This document shows positions 1 to 6,134 of a stretch of DNA of 8,134 bases, piece after piece (the first letter of the stretch is position 1; each line of letters starts with the position of its first letter). The notes under the pieces were generated by a model, which saw only the letters and a program-made list of their open reading frames with translations, had not been told where the DNA came from and ran no database searches. Source of the DNA: Nitriliruptoraceae bacterium (lineage in GTDB: Bacteria > Actinomycetota > Nitriliruptoria > Nitriliruptorales > Nitriliruptoraceae); assembly GCA_007120565.1 (NCBI GenBank), contig SKNK01000371.1, positions 1-8,134 of the forward strand, written 5' to 3'. The translations under genes and the position numbers were made by a program.

Positions 1-1
1 C

Positions 2-31
2 AAGCTGCTGTTCGAGGCCATGCGCGGCTGA
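2..31 (+). CDS. Possible C-terminal tail of an upstream gene (partial)
   Basis: The first bases can be read as nine codons (KLLFEAMRG) followed by a TGA stop at 29-31. The other two forward frames run on into sequence that looks non-coding, and a hairpin-like inverted repeat starts about 25 bases later, which fits a gene ending here. In many actinobacteria an RNase E/G-type gene lies upstream of rplU, but nine residues are far too few to assign a family. The frame itself is an inference. Confidence 0.3.
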   Translation, partial: KLLFEAMRG

Positions 32-55
32 ACCAGAGACATCAGGGTCGTAGCG

Positions 56-106
56 GCTCCCGATGGGTCGCGGCCCGGGCGGTCTGCGGCCCGTTGGGTC
101 GGGAGC
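56..106 (+). terminator. Long inverted repeat, possible terminator of the upstream gene
   Basis: GCTCCCGA at 56-63 pairs perfectly with TCGGGAGC at 99-106. Inside the loop CGGGC (76-80) can pair with GCCCG (89-93), giving a nested stem. It lies about 25 bases after the putative upstream stop codon. There is no clear T-run afterwards, so this is a terminator candidate by position and pairing only. Confidence 0.3.
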
Positions 107-162
107 TGTAGCCTGTTGAGTGGGGTTTCGACGGTCTACCTCGCGATCTCACCCACGACCGT

Positions 163-174
163 CCACACGTGTGG
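163..174. promoter_or_regulatory. Perfect 12-base palindrome, possible operator
   Basis: CCACACGTGTGG is a perfect inverted repeat ending 43 bases before the predicted -35 hexamer of rplU. Its position upstream of the promoter would suit an activator or regulator site. Its regulator is unknown, and a single 12-base palindrome in GC-rich DNA can arise by chance. Confidence 0.3.
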
Positions 175-217
175 TGCGCGGTGGCCGTGACGCGTCTGAG
201 GGGTCGGTGGGGCTCGG

Positions 218-247
218 TTGACCGGGCAGGCGCCGGAGCGGTACCTT
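218..247 (+). promoter_or_regulatory. Predicted sigma70-type promoter of rplU-rpmA
   Basis: TTGACC at 218-223 matches the -35 consensus in five of six positions. After an 18-base spacer, TACCTT at 242-247 fits the actinobacterial -10 pattern TANNNT. Transcription would begin near 254, leaving a leader of about 197 bases before the rplU start. This is the best promoter match seen in the window and sits correctly for a ribosomal-protein operon. Confidence 0.55.
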
Positions 248-450
248 GCCCCTCTGCGTGGCGCGCCCACGGCGCGTTCGCACGCTCCCGCTCGAGGTCC
301 TCGCATCCCCAGTGCTGCGACGCCCCTGCTGCCGTCGGTCGTCCGATCATCTGCGTCAACGGCTCGCATGCACCTGACCCCCCGCGACGAGCGCCCCACC
401 ATCGCAAACGCACGGGCCGGACGGTCCGCCACGACATACAGGAGGCCACC

Positions 451-750
451 GTGTACGCGATCATCGCCACGGGCGGCAAGCAGTACCGGGTCGAGCCCGG
501 CCAGGAGATCGTCGTCGAGAAGCTCGGCGGCGACGTGGGCGAGCGCCTCGAGCTGTCGGCGGTCATGGTGGTCGACGGCGACGACGTCACCGCCGGTAAG
601 GACGTCACCGACCGCAAGGTCAAGGCGACGATCCTGGGCCACGACAAGGGCCCCAAGATCCGCGTCTTCACCTACAAGAACAAGTCGCGGCAGCACAAGC
701 GCCGTGGCCACCGTCAGCAACGGACCAGCATCCGTATCGACGAGATCTGA
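451..750 (+). CDS. rplU: 50S ribosomal protein L21
   Basis: L21 is a component of the large ribosomal subunit that binds 23S rRNA. The 99-residue product begins MYAIIATGGKQYRVEPGQEI, the standard L21 N-terminus. It carries the central valine-rich beta region and ends in a basic KNKSRQHKRRGHRQ stretch followed by TSIRIDEI, which matches the family signature near the C-terminus. The length is close to the roughly 103 residues usual for the family. The GTG at 451 is chosen because it is preceded by a perfect AGGAGG (440-445) five bases upstream and gives the family N-terminus; a longer frame open back to 169 would add a non-conserved extension. rpmA follows 67 bases later, the near-universal partner, so the two should be co-transcribed from the promoter at 218-247. 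Confidence 0.97.
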   Translation: MYAIIATGGKQYRVEPGQEIVVEKLGGDVGERLELSAVMVVDGDDVTAGKDVTDRKVKATILGHDKGPKIRVFTYKNKSRQHKRRGHRQQRTSIRIDEI

Positions 751-788
751 CCACCCCAACGGGCCGGCCGAGCCGGACTCGACCGATA

Positions 789-811
789 CCCCGACGGCGG
801 GGACCAGGAGG
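789..811 (+). promoter_or_regulatory. Small hairpin abutting the rpmA ribosome binding site
   Basis: CCCCG (789-793) and CGGGG (798-802) form a five-pair stem with an ACGG tetraloop. Only three bases separate the stem from a perfect AGGAGG (806-811), which lies six bases ahead of the rpmA ATG. GACCGATA also occurs twice, at 781-788 and 811-818, flanking the hairpin. The ribosome binding site is well supported; any regulatory role of the hairpin is speculation. Confidence 0.4.
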
Positions 812-817
812 ACCGAT

Positions 818-1075
818 ATGGCGACCAAGAAGGGCGGCGGCTCGTCCAACAACGGCCGCGATTCGAACGCCAAGCGCCTCGGCGTGAAGCGTTTCGGCGG
901 CCAGGTCGTGACCGCGGGCAGCATCATCGTCCGCCAGCGCGGCACCAAGATCCACCCCGGCGACAACGTCGGTCGTGGCGGCGACGACACGCTGTTCGCG
1001 CTCACGGATGGTTCCGTTCGCTTCCGCAAGAGCGGTAAGCGCACCACCGCGAACGTCGATCCGGTCGACGCCTAG
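818..1075 (+). CDS. rpmA: 50S ribosomal protein L27
   Basis: L27 lies at the peptidyl-transferase centre of the large subunit, its flexible N-terminus reaching toward the P-site tRNA. The 85-residue product starts MATKKGGGSSNNGRDSNAKR and continues LGVKRFGGQ, the family signature. It also has the conserved RQRGTKIHPGDNVGRGGDDTLFAL core. The length is normal. The N-terminus starts directly with the mature-type sequence and shows no sign of the cleavable extension known from Firmicutes L27. The ATG at 818 is six bases after AGGAGG. One departure is T3 and N12 where many homologues have H and R. It forms the rplU-rpmA pair and is followed by a strong palindrome, so the ribosomal-protein transcript probably ends or is attenuated before obgE. 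Confidence 0.97.
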   Translation: MATKKGGGSSNNGRDSNAKRLGVKRFGGQVVTAGSIIVRQRGTKIHPGDNVGRGGDDTLFALTDGSVRFRKSGKRTTANVDPVDA

Positions 1076-1092
1076 AGACCCCGTACCACGTG

Positions 1093-1122
1093 ACGAGGGC
1101 GGCCATGCATGGCCGCCCTCGT
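1093..1122 (+). terminator. Perfect 30-base palindrome, probable terminator after rpmA
   Basis: Positions 1093-1122 form a perfect inverted repeat, giving a 13-pair GC-rich stem (arm ACGAGGGCGGCCA) closed by a TGCA loop. It begins 17 bases after the rpmA stop and is followed by TCTCGTTCTC, which is pyrimidine-rich but not a true T-run. Such T-poor strong hairpins are common intrinsic terminators or attenuators in high-GC actinobacteria. It is symmetric, so it would fold equally from either strand. Confidence 0.7.
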
Positions 1123-1197
1123 TCTCGTTCTCGGCCCGGTAGGTAGGGCGTGACCGATCCGTTCCCTATCGTCCGAGGTTGGCAGGAGAGGTAGATC

Positions 1198-2634
1198 GTG
1201 GAGGCACCGAGTTTCGTCGACGAGTGCACCGTGCATGTGCGTGGTGGTGCCGGCGGCAACGGGTCGGTGTCCTTCCGCAGGGAAGCGCATGTTCCCCGTG
1301 GGGGGCCGGACGGCGGCGACGGTGGACGCGGCGGCGACGTCGTGTTCGTCGCTGATCGGAACGTCACCTCGCTGATCGATCTGCACCGCACCCCTCATCG
1401 ACGCGGCGAGGACGGTGAGCACGGTTCGGGACAGAACCGGACGGGGCGTGACGCTGACACGGTCGTGATCGGGGTGCCGATCGGAACGATCGTGCGCGAT
1501 CGCGAGTCCGGACGGATCCTGGCCGACCTCGTCCGGGAGGGTCAGCGCTTCGTCGCCGGGGAAGGTGGCCGGGGCGGGCGCGGCAACGTGTCCTTCTCGA
1601 CCCACCAACGGCGTCTGCCCCGGTTCGCCGAACGGGGCGAGGCCACCGAGGAGCGCGCCCTGCGCCTCGAGCTGAAGCTGATCGCTGACGTGGGGCTGGT
1701 CGGTTTTCCGTCAGCTGGCAAGTCCTCACTCGTCGGCCGCCTCTCGGCCGCGAAGCCCCGGGTCGAGGCCTGGCCGTTCACGACGCTGACCCCGCACCTC
1801 GGGGTGATGCGCGCAGGTGACCGGGCTGATGGCACACCGATCGATGTCGTGCTGGCCGACGTGCCGGGGCTGATCGAAGGCGCAGCGCAGGGCAAGGGGC
1901 TCGGTATCCGGTTCCTGCGCCACATCGAGCGCTGCCTCGTCCTCCTGCACGTCCTCGACGGCATGCCCTTCGAGCCCGACCGCGACCCCATCAGCGACCT
2001 CGCGGCGCTCCGTGAGGAGCTGCGCCAGCACGAGCCCTCGCTGCTCCAGCGTCCGCAGATGGTCGTCATCAACAAGATGGACCTCCCCGACGGGCAGGCC
2101 ATGGCGGACCTCTACGGCGAGCAACTCCGCGAGCAGGGCGAAGAGGTGCTCGAGGTCTCGGCGGTGACGGGCAACGGGCTCGACGCCCTGCGGTTCCGGC
2201 TCGGACAACTGGTAGCGGAGGAGCGCGACCGCATCGGTGAGGTGCGCGAGCTGATCGATCACGACGAGGAGGTCGTGATCCGGATCGAGCCGAAGGGACC
2301 GGACTTCTCCGTCAAGCGCGATGAAGATGACCGCTTCGTCGTGGTCGGCAAACGCATCGAGCGTTGGGTGCAGATGCTGCCGGTCACCGACTGGGAGGCA
2401 GCTCGGTACCTGCAGGGCCGCTTGCGTCGTGCGGGTGTCGAGAAGGCCCTCATCGAGGCCGGTGCGAGGTCCGGAGACGATGTGGTCATCGGTGATTCGG
2501 TCTTCGAGTTCGAACCGGAGCTCGATGACCTCCCTGCGGAGGAGCGAGCGGCCGTGCTCGCCGCAGAGGCAGAGGAAGAGCTCGAGGAGGAGCGCGGCAA
2601 CGCCAGCGAGGACGGTACGGAGGCGCCGAGGTGA
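1198..2634 (+). CDS. obgE: Obg-family GTPase (ribosome assembly, stress response)
   Basis: Obg/CgtA binds the 50S subunit and couples GTP status to late ribosome assembly and growth control. The 478-residue product has all three family domains. The glycine-rich Obg fold spans roughly 1-160, with GGAGGNGSVSFRRE and the GGDGGRGGDV loops. The G domain holds G1 GFPSAGKSS (169-177), G2 PFTT (193-196), G3 DVPG (221-224), G4 NKMD (292-295) and G5 SAVTG (321-325). A C-terminal OCT domain covers about 362-440, with the GKRIERWVQMLPVTD motif. A strongly acidic, probably disordered tail (441-478) follows. The GTG start at 1198 has AGGAG nine bases upstream (1184-1188) and gives the expected F-V-D-E N-terminus. 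The gene follows rplU-rpmA across a terminator-like palindrome and overlaps proB by four bases, so obgE and proB are likely translationally coupled. Confidence 0.97.
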   Translation: MEAPSFVDECTVHVRGGAGGNGSVSFRREAHVPRGGPDGGDGGRGGDVVFVADRNVTSLIDLHRTPHRRGEDGEHGSGQNRTGRDADTVVIGVPIGTIVRDRESGRILADLVREGQRFVAGEGGRGGRGNVSFSTHQRRLPRFAERGEATEERALRLELKLIADVGLVGFPSAGKSSLVGRLSAAKPRVEAWPFTTLTPHLGVMRAGDRADGTPIDVVLADVPGLIEGAAQGKGLGIRFLRHIERCLVLLHVLDGMPFEPDRDPISDLAALREELRQHEPSLLQRPQMVVINKMDLPDGQAMADLYGEQLREQGEEVLEVSAVTGNGLDALRFRLGQLVAEERDRIGEVRELIDHDEEVVIRIEPKGPDFSVKRDEDDRFVVVGKRIERWVQMLPVTDWEAARYLQGRLRRAGVEKALIEAGARSGDDVVIGDSVFEFEPELDDLPAEERAAVLAAEAEEELEEERGNASEDGTEAPR

Positions 2635-3749
2635 GCCGGTTCTCGCGGCCACGACTGGCGGTCGTCAAGGTGGGCTCATCGAGCCTGCGCGGCGAGGACG
2701 GTCGCCTCGACCGTGCCCAGGTCGAGCGCATCGCGGCGGAGATCGCGGCGGTCCACGCTGCGGGTACCCGCATCGTGTTGGTCTCCTCCGGAGCGGTCGC
2801 TGCCGGCATGGGGAAGCTCGGGTTCGATCGACGGCCGGTCGACCTCCCGAGCCTGCAGGCCGCCGCGGCCGTTGGACAGGGGGAGTTGATCCAGGCCTAC
2901 CAGCGGGTGCTCTCCGAGGCGGACCTCCCCGCCGCGCAGATCCTGCTCACCCAGGACGACTTCATCCGACGTTCGCGCTACCTCAACGCCCGCACCTCGA
3001 TCCAGCGTCTTCTCGAACTCGGTGCCGTCCCCATCATCAACGAGAACGATGCGGTAGCCACCGATGAGCTCGCCTACGGCGACAACGATCACCTCGCTTC
3101 GCTGGTCACCTCCATGCTGGAAGCCGAGGTGCTCGCGCTGCTCTCCGATGTCCCCGGGCTGTTCGACCGTGATCCGAGGACCGATCCGGAGGCATCGCTC
3201 ATCTCCCGGGTCGACGACATCGACGCGCTCGACCTGTCGAGCATCGGTGGGGTCGGCTCCTACGTCGGTTCTGGCGGGATGCGCACCAAGGTCGAAGGAG
3301 CTCGGGTCGCGGTCCGGTCCGCCGCTCACGCGATCGTTGCGGACGCGAGACGGCCTGGCGTGCTCGGCGAGGTGCTCGCAGGCGAGGAGGTCGGCACCTG
3401 GTTCGTGGCCGCACCACAGCGCATCGAAGCACGTCGGCTGTGGATCGGGTTCGCGCTGACCGCCCACGGGCGCATCCACGTCGATCAGGGGGCCGCAGAC
3501 GCGCTGCGCAACCGTGGTGTGTCCCTGTTGAGCGTCGGCGTGACGCGGGCAGACGGGGTCTTCGGACCCGGTGACGCCGTGGAGGTGCTCGATCCCGACG
3601 GGCGGATCGTGGCGCGTGGCTTGTCGAACTACGACGTCAGCGACGTCGTACGTATCGCTGGCCGCTCCACCGCCGGAGCGGCCGAGGAGTTCGGCGTCGG
3701 GTACGCCAGGGAGGTCATCCACCGCGACGACCTCGTCGTGATCGGGTGA
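2631..3749 (+). CDS. proB: Glutamate 5-kinase (proline biosynthesis)
   Basis: ProB phosphorylates L-glutamate with ATP to gamma-glutamyl phosphate, the first and usually proline-inhibited step of proline synthesis, in the cytosol. The 372-residue product has an amino-acid-kinase domain (about 8-250). Its motifs are VVKVGSSSL (11-19), SSGAVAAGM (52-60), INENDAVA (136-143), YGDND (149-153), the LLSDVPGLF nucleotide-site strand and GSGGMRTK (213-220). A C-terminal PUA domain (about 275-355) follows, as in full-length bacterial ProB. The GTG start overlaps the obgE stop as GTGA, and GGAGG (2619-2623) lies seven bases upstream inside obgE. The order obgE-proB is common in bacteria, but proA, which encodes the next enzyme and often follows, is absent; a methyltransferase gene comes next. 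Proline synthesis therefore needs proA elsewhere, which the window cannot show. Confidence 0.96.
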   Translation: MSRFSRPRLAVVKVGSSSLRGEDGRLDRAQVERIAAEIAAVHAAGTRIVLVSSGAVAAGMGKLGFDRRPVDLPSLQAAAAVGQGELIQAYQRVLSEADLPAAQILLTQDDFIRRSRYLNARTSIQRLLELGAVPIINENDAVATDELAYGDNDHLASLVTSMLEAEVLALLSDVPGLFDRDPRTDPEASLISRVDDIDALDLSSIGGVGSYVGSGGMRTKVEGARVAVRSAAHAIVADARRPGVLGEVLAGEEVGTWFVAAPQRIEARRLWIGFALTAHGRIHVDQGAADALRNRGVSLLSVGVTRADGVFGPGDAVEVLDPDGRIVARGLSNYDVSDVVRIAGRSTAGAAEEFGVGYAREVIHRDDLVVIG

Positions 3750-3767
3750 GCGAGTGAGGTACGAACC

Positions 3768-4487
3768 GTGACTGATGGACTGGATCGGCAGTACGACGCC
3801 ATGGCCGGCCAGTACGCCCGACACGCTGCCGATAGCGCCTACAACGCGCACTACGACCGGCCAGCGGTGCTGGACCTCTGTGGTGACGTTGCAGGGTTAC
3901 GGGTGCTCGATGCTGCCTGCGGACCTGGCCTGTACGCATCCGAGCTGCTCGCTGGAGGAGCCGAGGTGGTCGGCTTCGATGCCAGCCCCGACGTCGTGAT
4001 GCTCGCGCGGCAGCGGCTGGGCGACCGTGCGGAGCTGCACGAACTCAGCCTCGACGAGGTGCTGCCCTTCGCCGACGCCTCGTTCGACCTCGTCGTGTGC
4101 GCGCTGGCGATCCACTACGCCCGTGATCGCGAGGCGACCTTCCGGGAGTTCCGCCGGGTCCTGCGACCGACGGGTGCCGCCGTGGTGTCGACCCAGCATC
4201 CGACCAGCGACTGGCTGCGCAAGGGCGGGTCCTACTTCGACGTCACGCTCGAGACCGACACCTGGACGGGGATGGAGGACGAGTGGGACGTCAGCTACTG
4301 GCGTGAACCGCTCACCTCGTTGTGCGAGGCCAGCTACCGAGGTGGTTTCGTGATCGAACGCCTCATCGAGCCGCTGCCGGCGGCAACGATGCGTGACCGC
4401 TGGCCCGACGACTTCGACAAGCTCAGCCGAGAACCCGCGTTCCTCGCCCTGCGGCTCCTCCCGAACCCCACCGGCTCCGGAGGTTGA
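3768..4487 (+). CDS. Class I SAM-dependent methyltransferase (substrate unknown)
   Basis: This 239-residue soluble protein has a Methyltransf_11-type Rossmann core. Motif I is VLDAACGPG (46-54). The acidic ribose-binding strand is VVGFDAS with D71. LPFADASFDLVVCALAIHY (99-117) covers motifs around the active site, and RVLRPTGAAVVSTQHP is the post-core strand and following loop. The N-terminal YDAMAGQYARHA and YDRPAVLDL segments resemble a cap helix often seen in small-molecule methyltransferases. The substrate cannot be read from the sequence. The GTG start at 3768 has a modest SD-like GTGAGG eight bases upstream; M11 (ATG at 3798) is a possible alternative. The gene begins 18 bases after proB on the same strand and may be co-transcribed with it. 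It ends six bases from the convergent DUF2510 gene, with no clear terminator between. Confidence 0.88.
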   Translation: MTDGLDRQYDAMAGQYARHAADSAYNAHYDRPAVLDLCGDVAGLRVLDAACGPGLYASELLAGGAEVVGFDASPDVVMLARQRLGDRAELHELSLDEVLPFADASFDLVVCALAIHYARDREATFREFRRVLRPTGAAVVSTQHPTSDWLRKGGSYFDVTLETDTWTGMEDEWDVSYWREPLTSLCEASYRGGFVIERLIEPLPAATMRDRWPDDFDKLSREPAFLALRLLPNPTGSGG

Positions 4488-4493
4488 TCGAAG

Positions 4494-5399
4494 CTACTCG
4501 TCGCCCTGGTCGCCAACGCAGCCATCCGCGGCGACGCAGTAGCGATCATCGTCATCGTCAGAGAGGACGCGGGGGTAGGAGCCTCCACCGATCTCGGCAG
4601 CTGCGGTGCGCGCCTCTTGCTGGTCACCGAAGGGCCCGTCGAAGACCACCCAGAGGCCCGGGTTGAGCGAGGGGTAGTGGCTCGACCAGAGCAGGTTGTC
4701 CTCGAACCCTTCCTCGGCCGCGCGTTCGCGTGCTGCCACCTCGTCGTAGCCCTCATCGCTGAGGGAGGCGATGACCACGACCCACCGCTCGTCACCAGCC
4801 GTCAACTCGATCGGCGCGCTGGTGCACTCGTCGAAGTGCCAGGGCCGGGGATCGTCGACATCCTCCGCCTCGACCTCAACCGTGCAGACGCCATCGAAGT
4901 CGAGTTGGACGGTTCCGGTGTCGCCGGGAGCTTCGTCGGGCTCGCTGGGTTCGGCGCCCTCCTCTTCGAGCGTGTCGTCGGTCGTGTCCGAAGGGGTTCC
5001 GGCGTCGCTGTCGAGGGTCTCGTCTTGAGTGGCCTCCTCTGACCCCTCGGTGGTGGGAGGCGGCTCGTTCGCGCCGGGAACCTCACCAACAGCGAGGTCG
5101 TCCCGGTTACCGGTGAACAGGATCGCCGACCCCACGATGAGCGCGGCGACCAGGGCCAGCGCACCGAGCCCCAGGGTGGCGCGACGTCGATCCTGTCGAT
5201 CAGGAGCGAACAGCTCCTCGGGGCCGGCCGCCGAGGGGGCTGCCTGGCCGGTGGCGACCCCGGAAGCCGCAACCGGCGTCCCGCCCGCGCGTCCATCGAG
5301 GCGGGTTGCCGTGCTCCACGCGTTGCCGTTCCACCAGCGCCAGGTGGCTTCGCCGTAGGGATCCTCGTACCAGCCCGCTGGCGTAGGTCCGTCACTCAT
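4494..5399 (-). CDS. DUF2510 single-pass membrane protein with SPOR-like C-terminal domain
   Basis: This 301-residue protein has a modular layout. Residues 7-31 (AGWYEDPYGEATWRWWNGNA onward) match the tryptophan-rich actinobacterial DUF2510 motif and should be cytoplasmic. A basic stretch (DRQDRRR, 67-73) precedes one transmembrane helix (about 74-95), which predicts the rest is outside. A Pro/Thr/Glu/Asp-rich linker (97-165) follows. The C-terminal part (about 205-280) has WVVVIASLSDEG, a helix, then LNPGLWVVFDGPFGDQQEA and SYPRV, resembling the two-repeat SPOR fold that binds denuded peptidoglycan. Four extracytoplasmic cysteines (172, 192, 288, 294) could form two disulfides. The ATG at 5397-5399 has GGAGG (plus-strand CCTCC 5408-5412) at good spacing. 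Function is unknown; a cell-wall-associated role is inferred from the SPOR resemblance, which is by eye only. Confidence 0.85.
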   Translation of the reverse strand: MSDGPTPAGWYEDPYGEATWRWWNGNAWSTATRLDGRAGGTPVAASGVATGQAAPSAAGPEELFAPDRQDRRRATLGLGALALVAALIVGSAILFTGNRDDLAVGEVPGANEPPPTTEGSEEATQDETLDSDAGTPSDTTDDTLEEEGAEPSEPDEAPGDTGTVQLDFDGVCTVEVEAEDVDDPRPWHFDECTSAPIELTAGDERWVVVIASLSDEGYDEVAARERAAEEGFEDNLLWSSHYPSLNPGLWVVFDGPFGDQQEARTAAAEIGGGSYPRVLSDDDDDRYCVAADGCVGDQGDE

Positions 5400-5597
5400 G
5401 GGGCGTGCCTCCGAGGAGAGATCGAGATCTCCCTACCGATTCGTCGTTCGCGGGCCCGCCCATCATCGCGGTCGAGTCACTCCGTCGAGACCCGTCCGGA
5501 CGGCCAGTGGGGCGGATGCGCGGGACCGACGTGAGCTCCTTCGGTGTTCCTACGCTATCTGCGTGGGGATCCGACCCCAACGAGGTGGGAGCAGCCG

Positions 5598-6029
5598 ATG
5601 GAGCGTCGCGACTTCGATGTGGACCACTACTTGGCCGAACCCCGTGTCGGTCACGTGGCCACAGCTGACCCCAGCGTGGTGCCGATCTGGTTCCTGTGGG
5701 AGGACGAGGCCTTCTGGTGGCTGACCGGGCCCTGGAGCAAGCTGGCCGAACGCCTCGCGGCCGACCCGGCCGTCGCACTGGTGGTCGACAGCTGCGATCT
5801 GGTCGTGGGTGAGGTGCGACAGGTGCGTGCCAGCGGGCGGGCCGAGGTGGTCGCCTACGACCCTGATCGCGCCTACCGCAAGCTCTCGAGGTACCTCGGG
5901 AGCGATCCATCGACGTGGGACGCCTCCCGTTTCGTCGTGGAGGACCCCGCGACCACCCAGACGCGTTTCGTGTGCCTCGTACCCGACCGACTCACGGCGA
6001 TGGATCTCTCCTTCGTTCCCAGCCGCTGA
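5598..6029 (+). CDS. Pyridoxamine 5'-phosphate oxidase-superfamily protein (FMN or F420 binding)
   Basis: This 143-residue protein looks like a small split-barrel flavoprotein. The segment LAEPRVGHVATADPSVVPIW (12-31), then WFLWEDEAFWWLTGPWSKLAERLAADPAVALVVD, follows the usual order: first barrel strands, a phosphate-binding hairpin with S/K, a helix, and the paired strand. VRASGRAEVV and RFVCLVPDRLTAMDLSF supply the later strands. Actinobacterial members of this superfamily include F420-dependent reductases as well as FMN enzymes; the sequence does not settle cofactor or substrate. The frame is open back to a GTG at 5544, but the ATG at 5598 is preferred. GGTGGGAG (5584-5591) precedes it at normal distance, and it starts just before the conserved N-terminal helix. 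It is divergent from the DUF2510 gene, with about 198 bases between. Confidence 0.82.
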   Translation: MERRDFDVDHYLAEPRVGHVATADPSVVPIWFLWEDEAFWWLTGPWSKLAERLAADPAVALVVDSCDLVVGEVRQVRASGRAEVVAYDPDRAYRKLSRYLGSDPSTWDASRFVVEDPATTQTRFVCLVPDRLTAMDLSFVPSR

Positions 6030-6032
6030 GGC

Positions 6033-6083
6033 CAACGGTGGTCGGGGCCGTTCGGCCCCGCGGTCAGAGCACAGCGGCCGTTG
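6033..6083 (+). terminator. Nested hairpin between the split-barrel gene and tpl
   Basis: CGGGGCCG (6043-6050) is directly followed by its reverse complement CGGCCCCG (6053-6060) across a two-base TT, so a realistic fold has seven pairs and a GTTC loop. It is enclosed by CAACGG (6033-6038) and CCGTTG (6078-6083). The element begins right after the stop codon at 6029, which fits a T-poor terminator for the upstream gene. It also sits in the leader of the downstream lyase, where it could serve as a 5' structure. Confidence 0.45.
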
Positions 6084-6123
6084 CCCTCATCACGTCACGC
6101 CATGACGATCGAGGTCACGAGCC

Positions 6124-6128
6124 GGAGG
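6124..6128 (+). promoter_or_regulatory. Ribosome binding site that fixes the tpl start
   Basis: GGAGG at 6124-6128 lies six bases ahead of the ATG at 6135. The frame has another ATG at 6102 and a TTG at 6081, neither with a comparable Shine-Dalgarno sequence. This supports the 6135 start, which also matches where known lyases of this family begin. Confidence 0.75.
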
Positions 6129-6134
6129 TCGCTG

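Larger units (their letters stand above)
32..450. other. Non-coding region and leader upstream of rplU
   Basis: This 419-base stretch holds no convincing gene. The rplU frame stays open upstream to an ATG at 169, but the translated sequence is compositionally unlike a conserved protein and L21 has a well-known start at 451. The stretch contains a long inverted repeat (56-106), a perfect 12-base palindrome (163-174), a sigma70-like promoter (218-247) and then about 200 bases of predicted untranslated leader. Such leaders of ribosomal-protein operons often carry autoregulatory RNA structure, but no named element is recognised in this one. Confidence 0.6.

Noticed and set aside
169..450. In-frame upstream extension of rplU from an ATG at 169
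   Set aside because: The L21 family begins at the MYAIIATGGKQYRV sequence; the extension is unlike a conserved protein and crosses the predicted promoter, and the GTG at 451 has a perfect Shine-Dalgarno sequence.
136..1047. Long minus-strand open frame over rplU and rpmA
   Set aside because: It lies opposite two certain ribosomal-protein genes; long antisense open frames are expected in GC-rich DNA with biased third positions.
1144..1172. Possible obgE promoter with TATCGT at 1167-1172
   Set aside because: The -10-like hexamer fits TANNNT, but no acceptable -35 is found 16-19 bases upstream, so it was not listed as a feature.
2676..3851. 391-residue minus-strand open frame opposite proB
   Set aside because: The translated sequence has no family features, while the plus strand encodes a complete glutamate 5-kinase.
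5551..5557. Possible promoter with TACGCT at 5551-5556 ahead of the split-barrel gene (TAGCGT on the other strand)
   Set aside because: The hexamer is plausible as a -10 in either direction, but no -35 partner was recognisable on either strand.
6081..6134. Upstream starts for the lyase at TTG 6081 or ATG 6102
   Set aside because: Neither has a good Shine-Dalgarno sequence; the extra residues are absent from known family members, and the ATG at 6135 has GGAGG at six bases.
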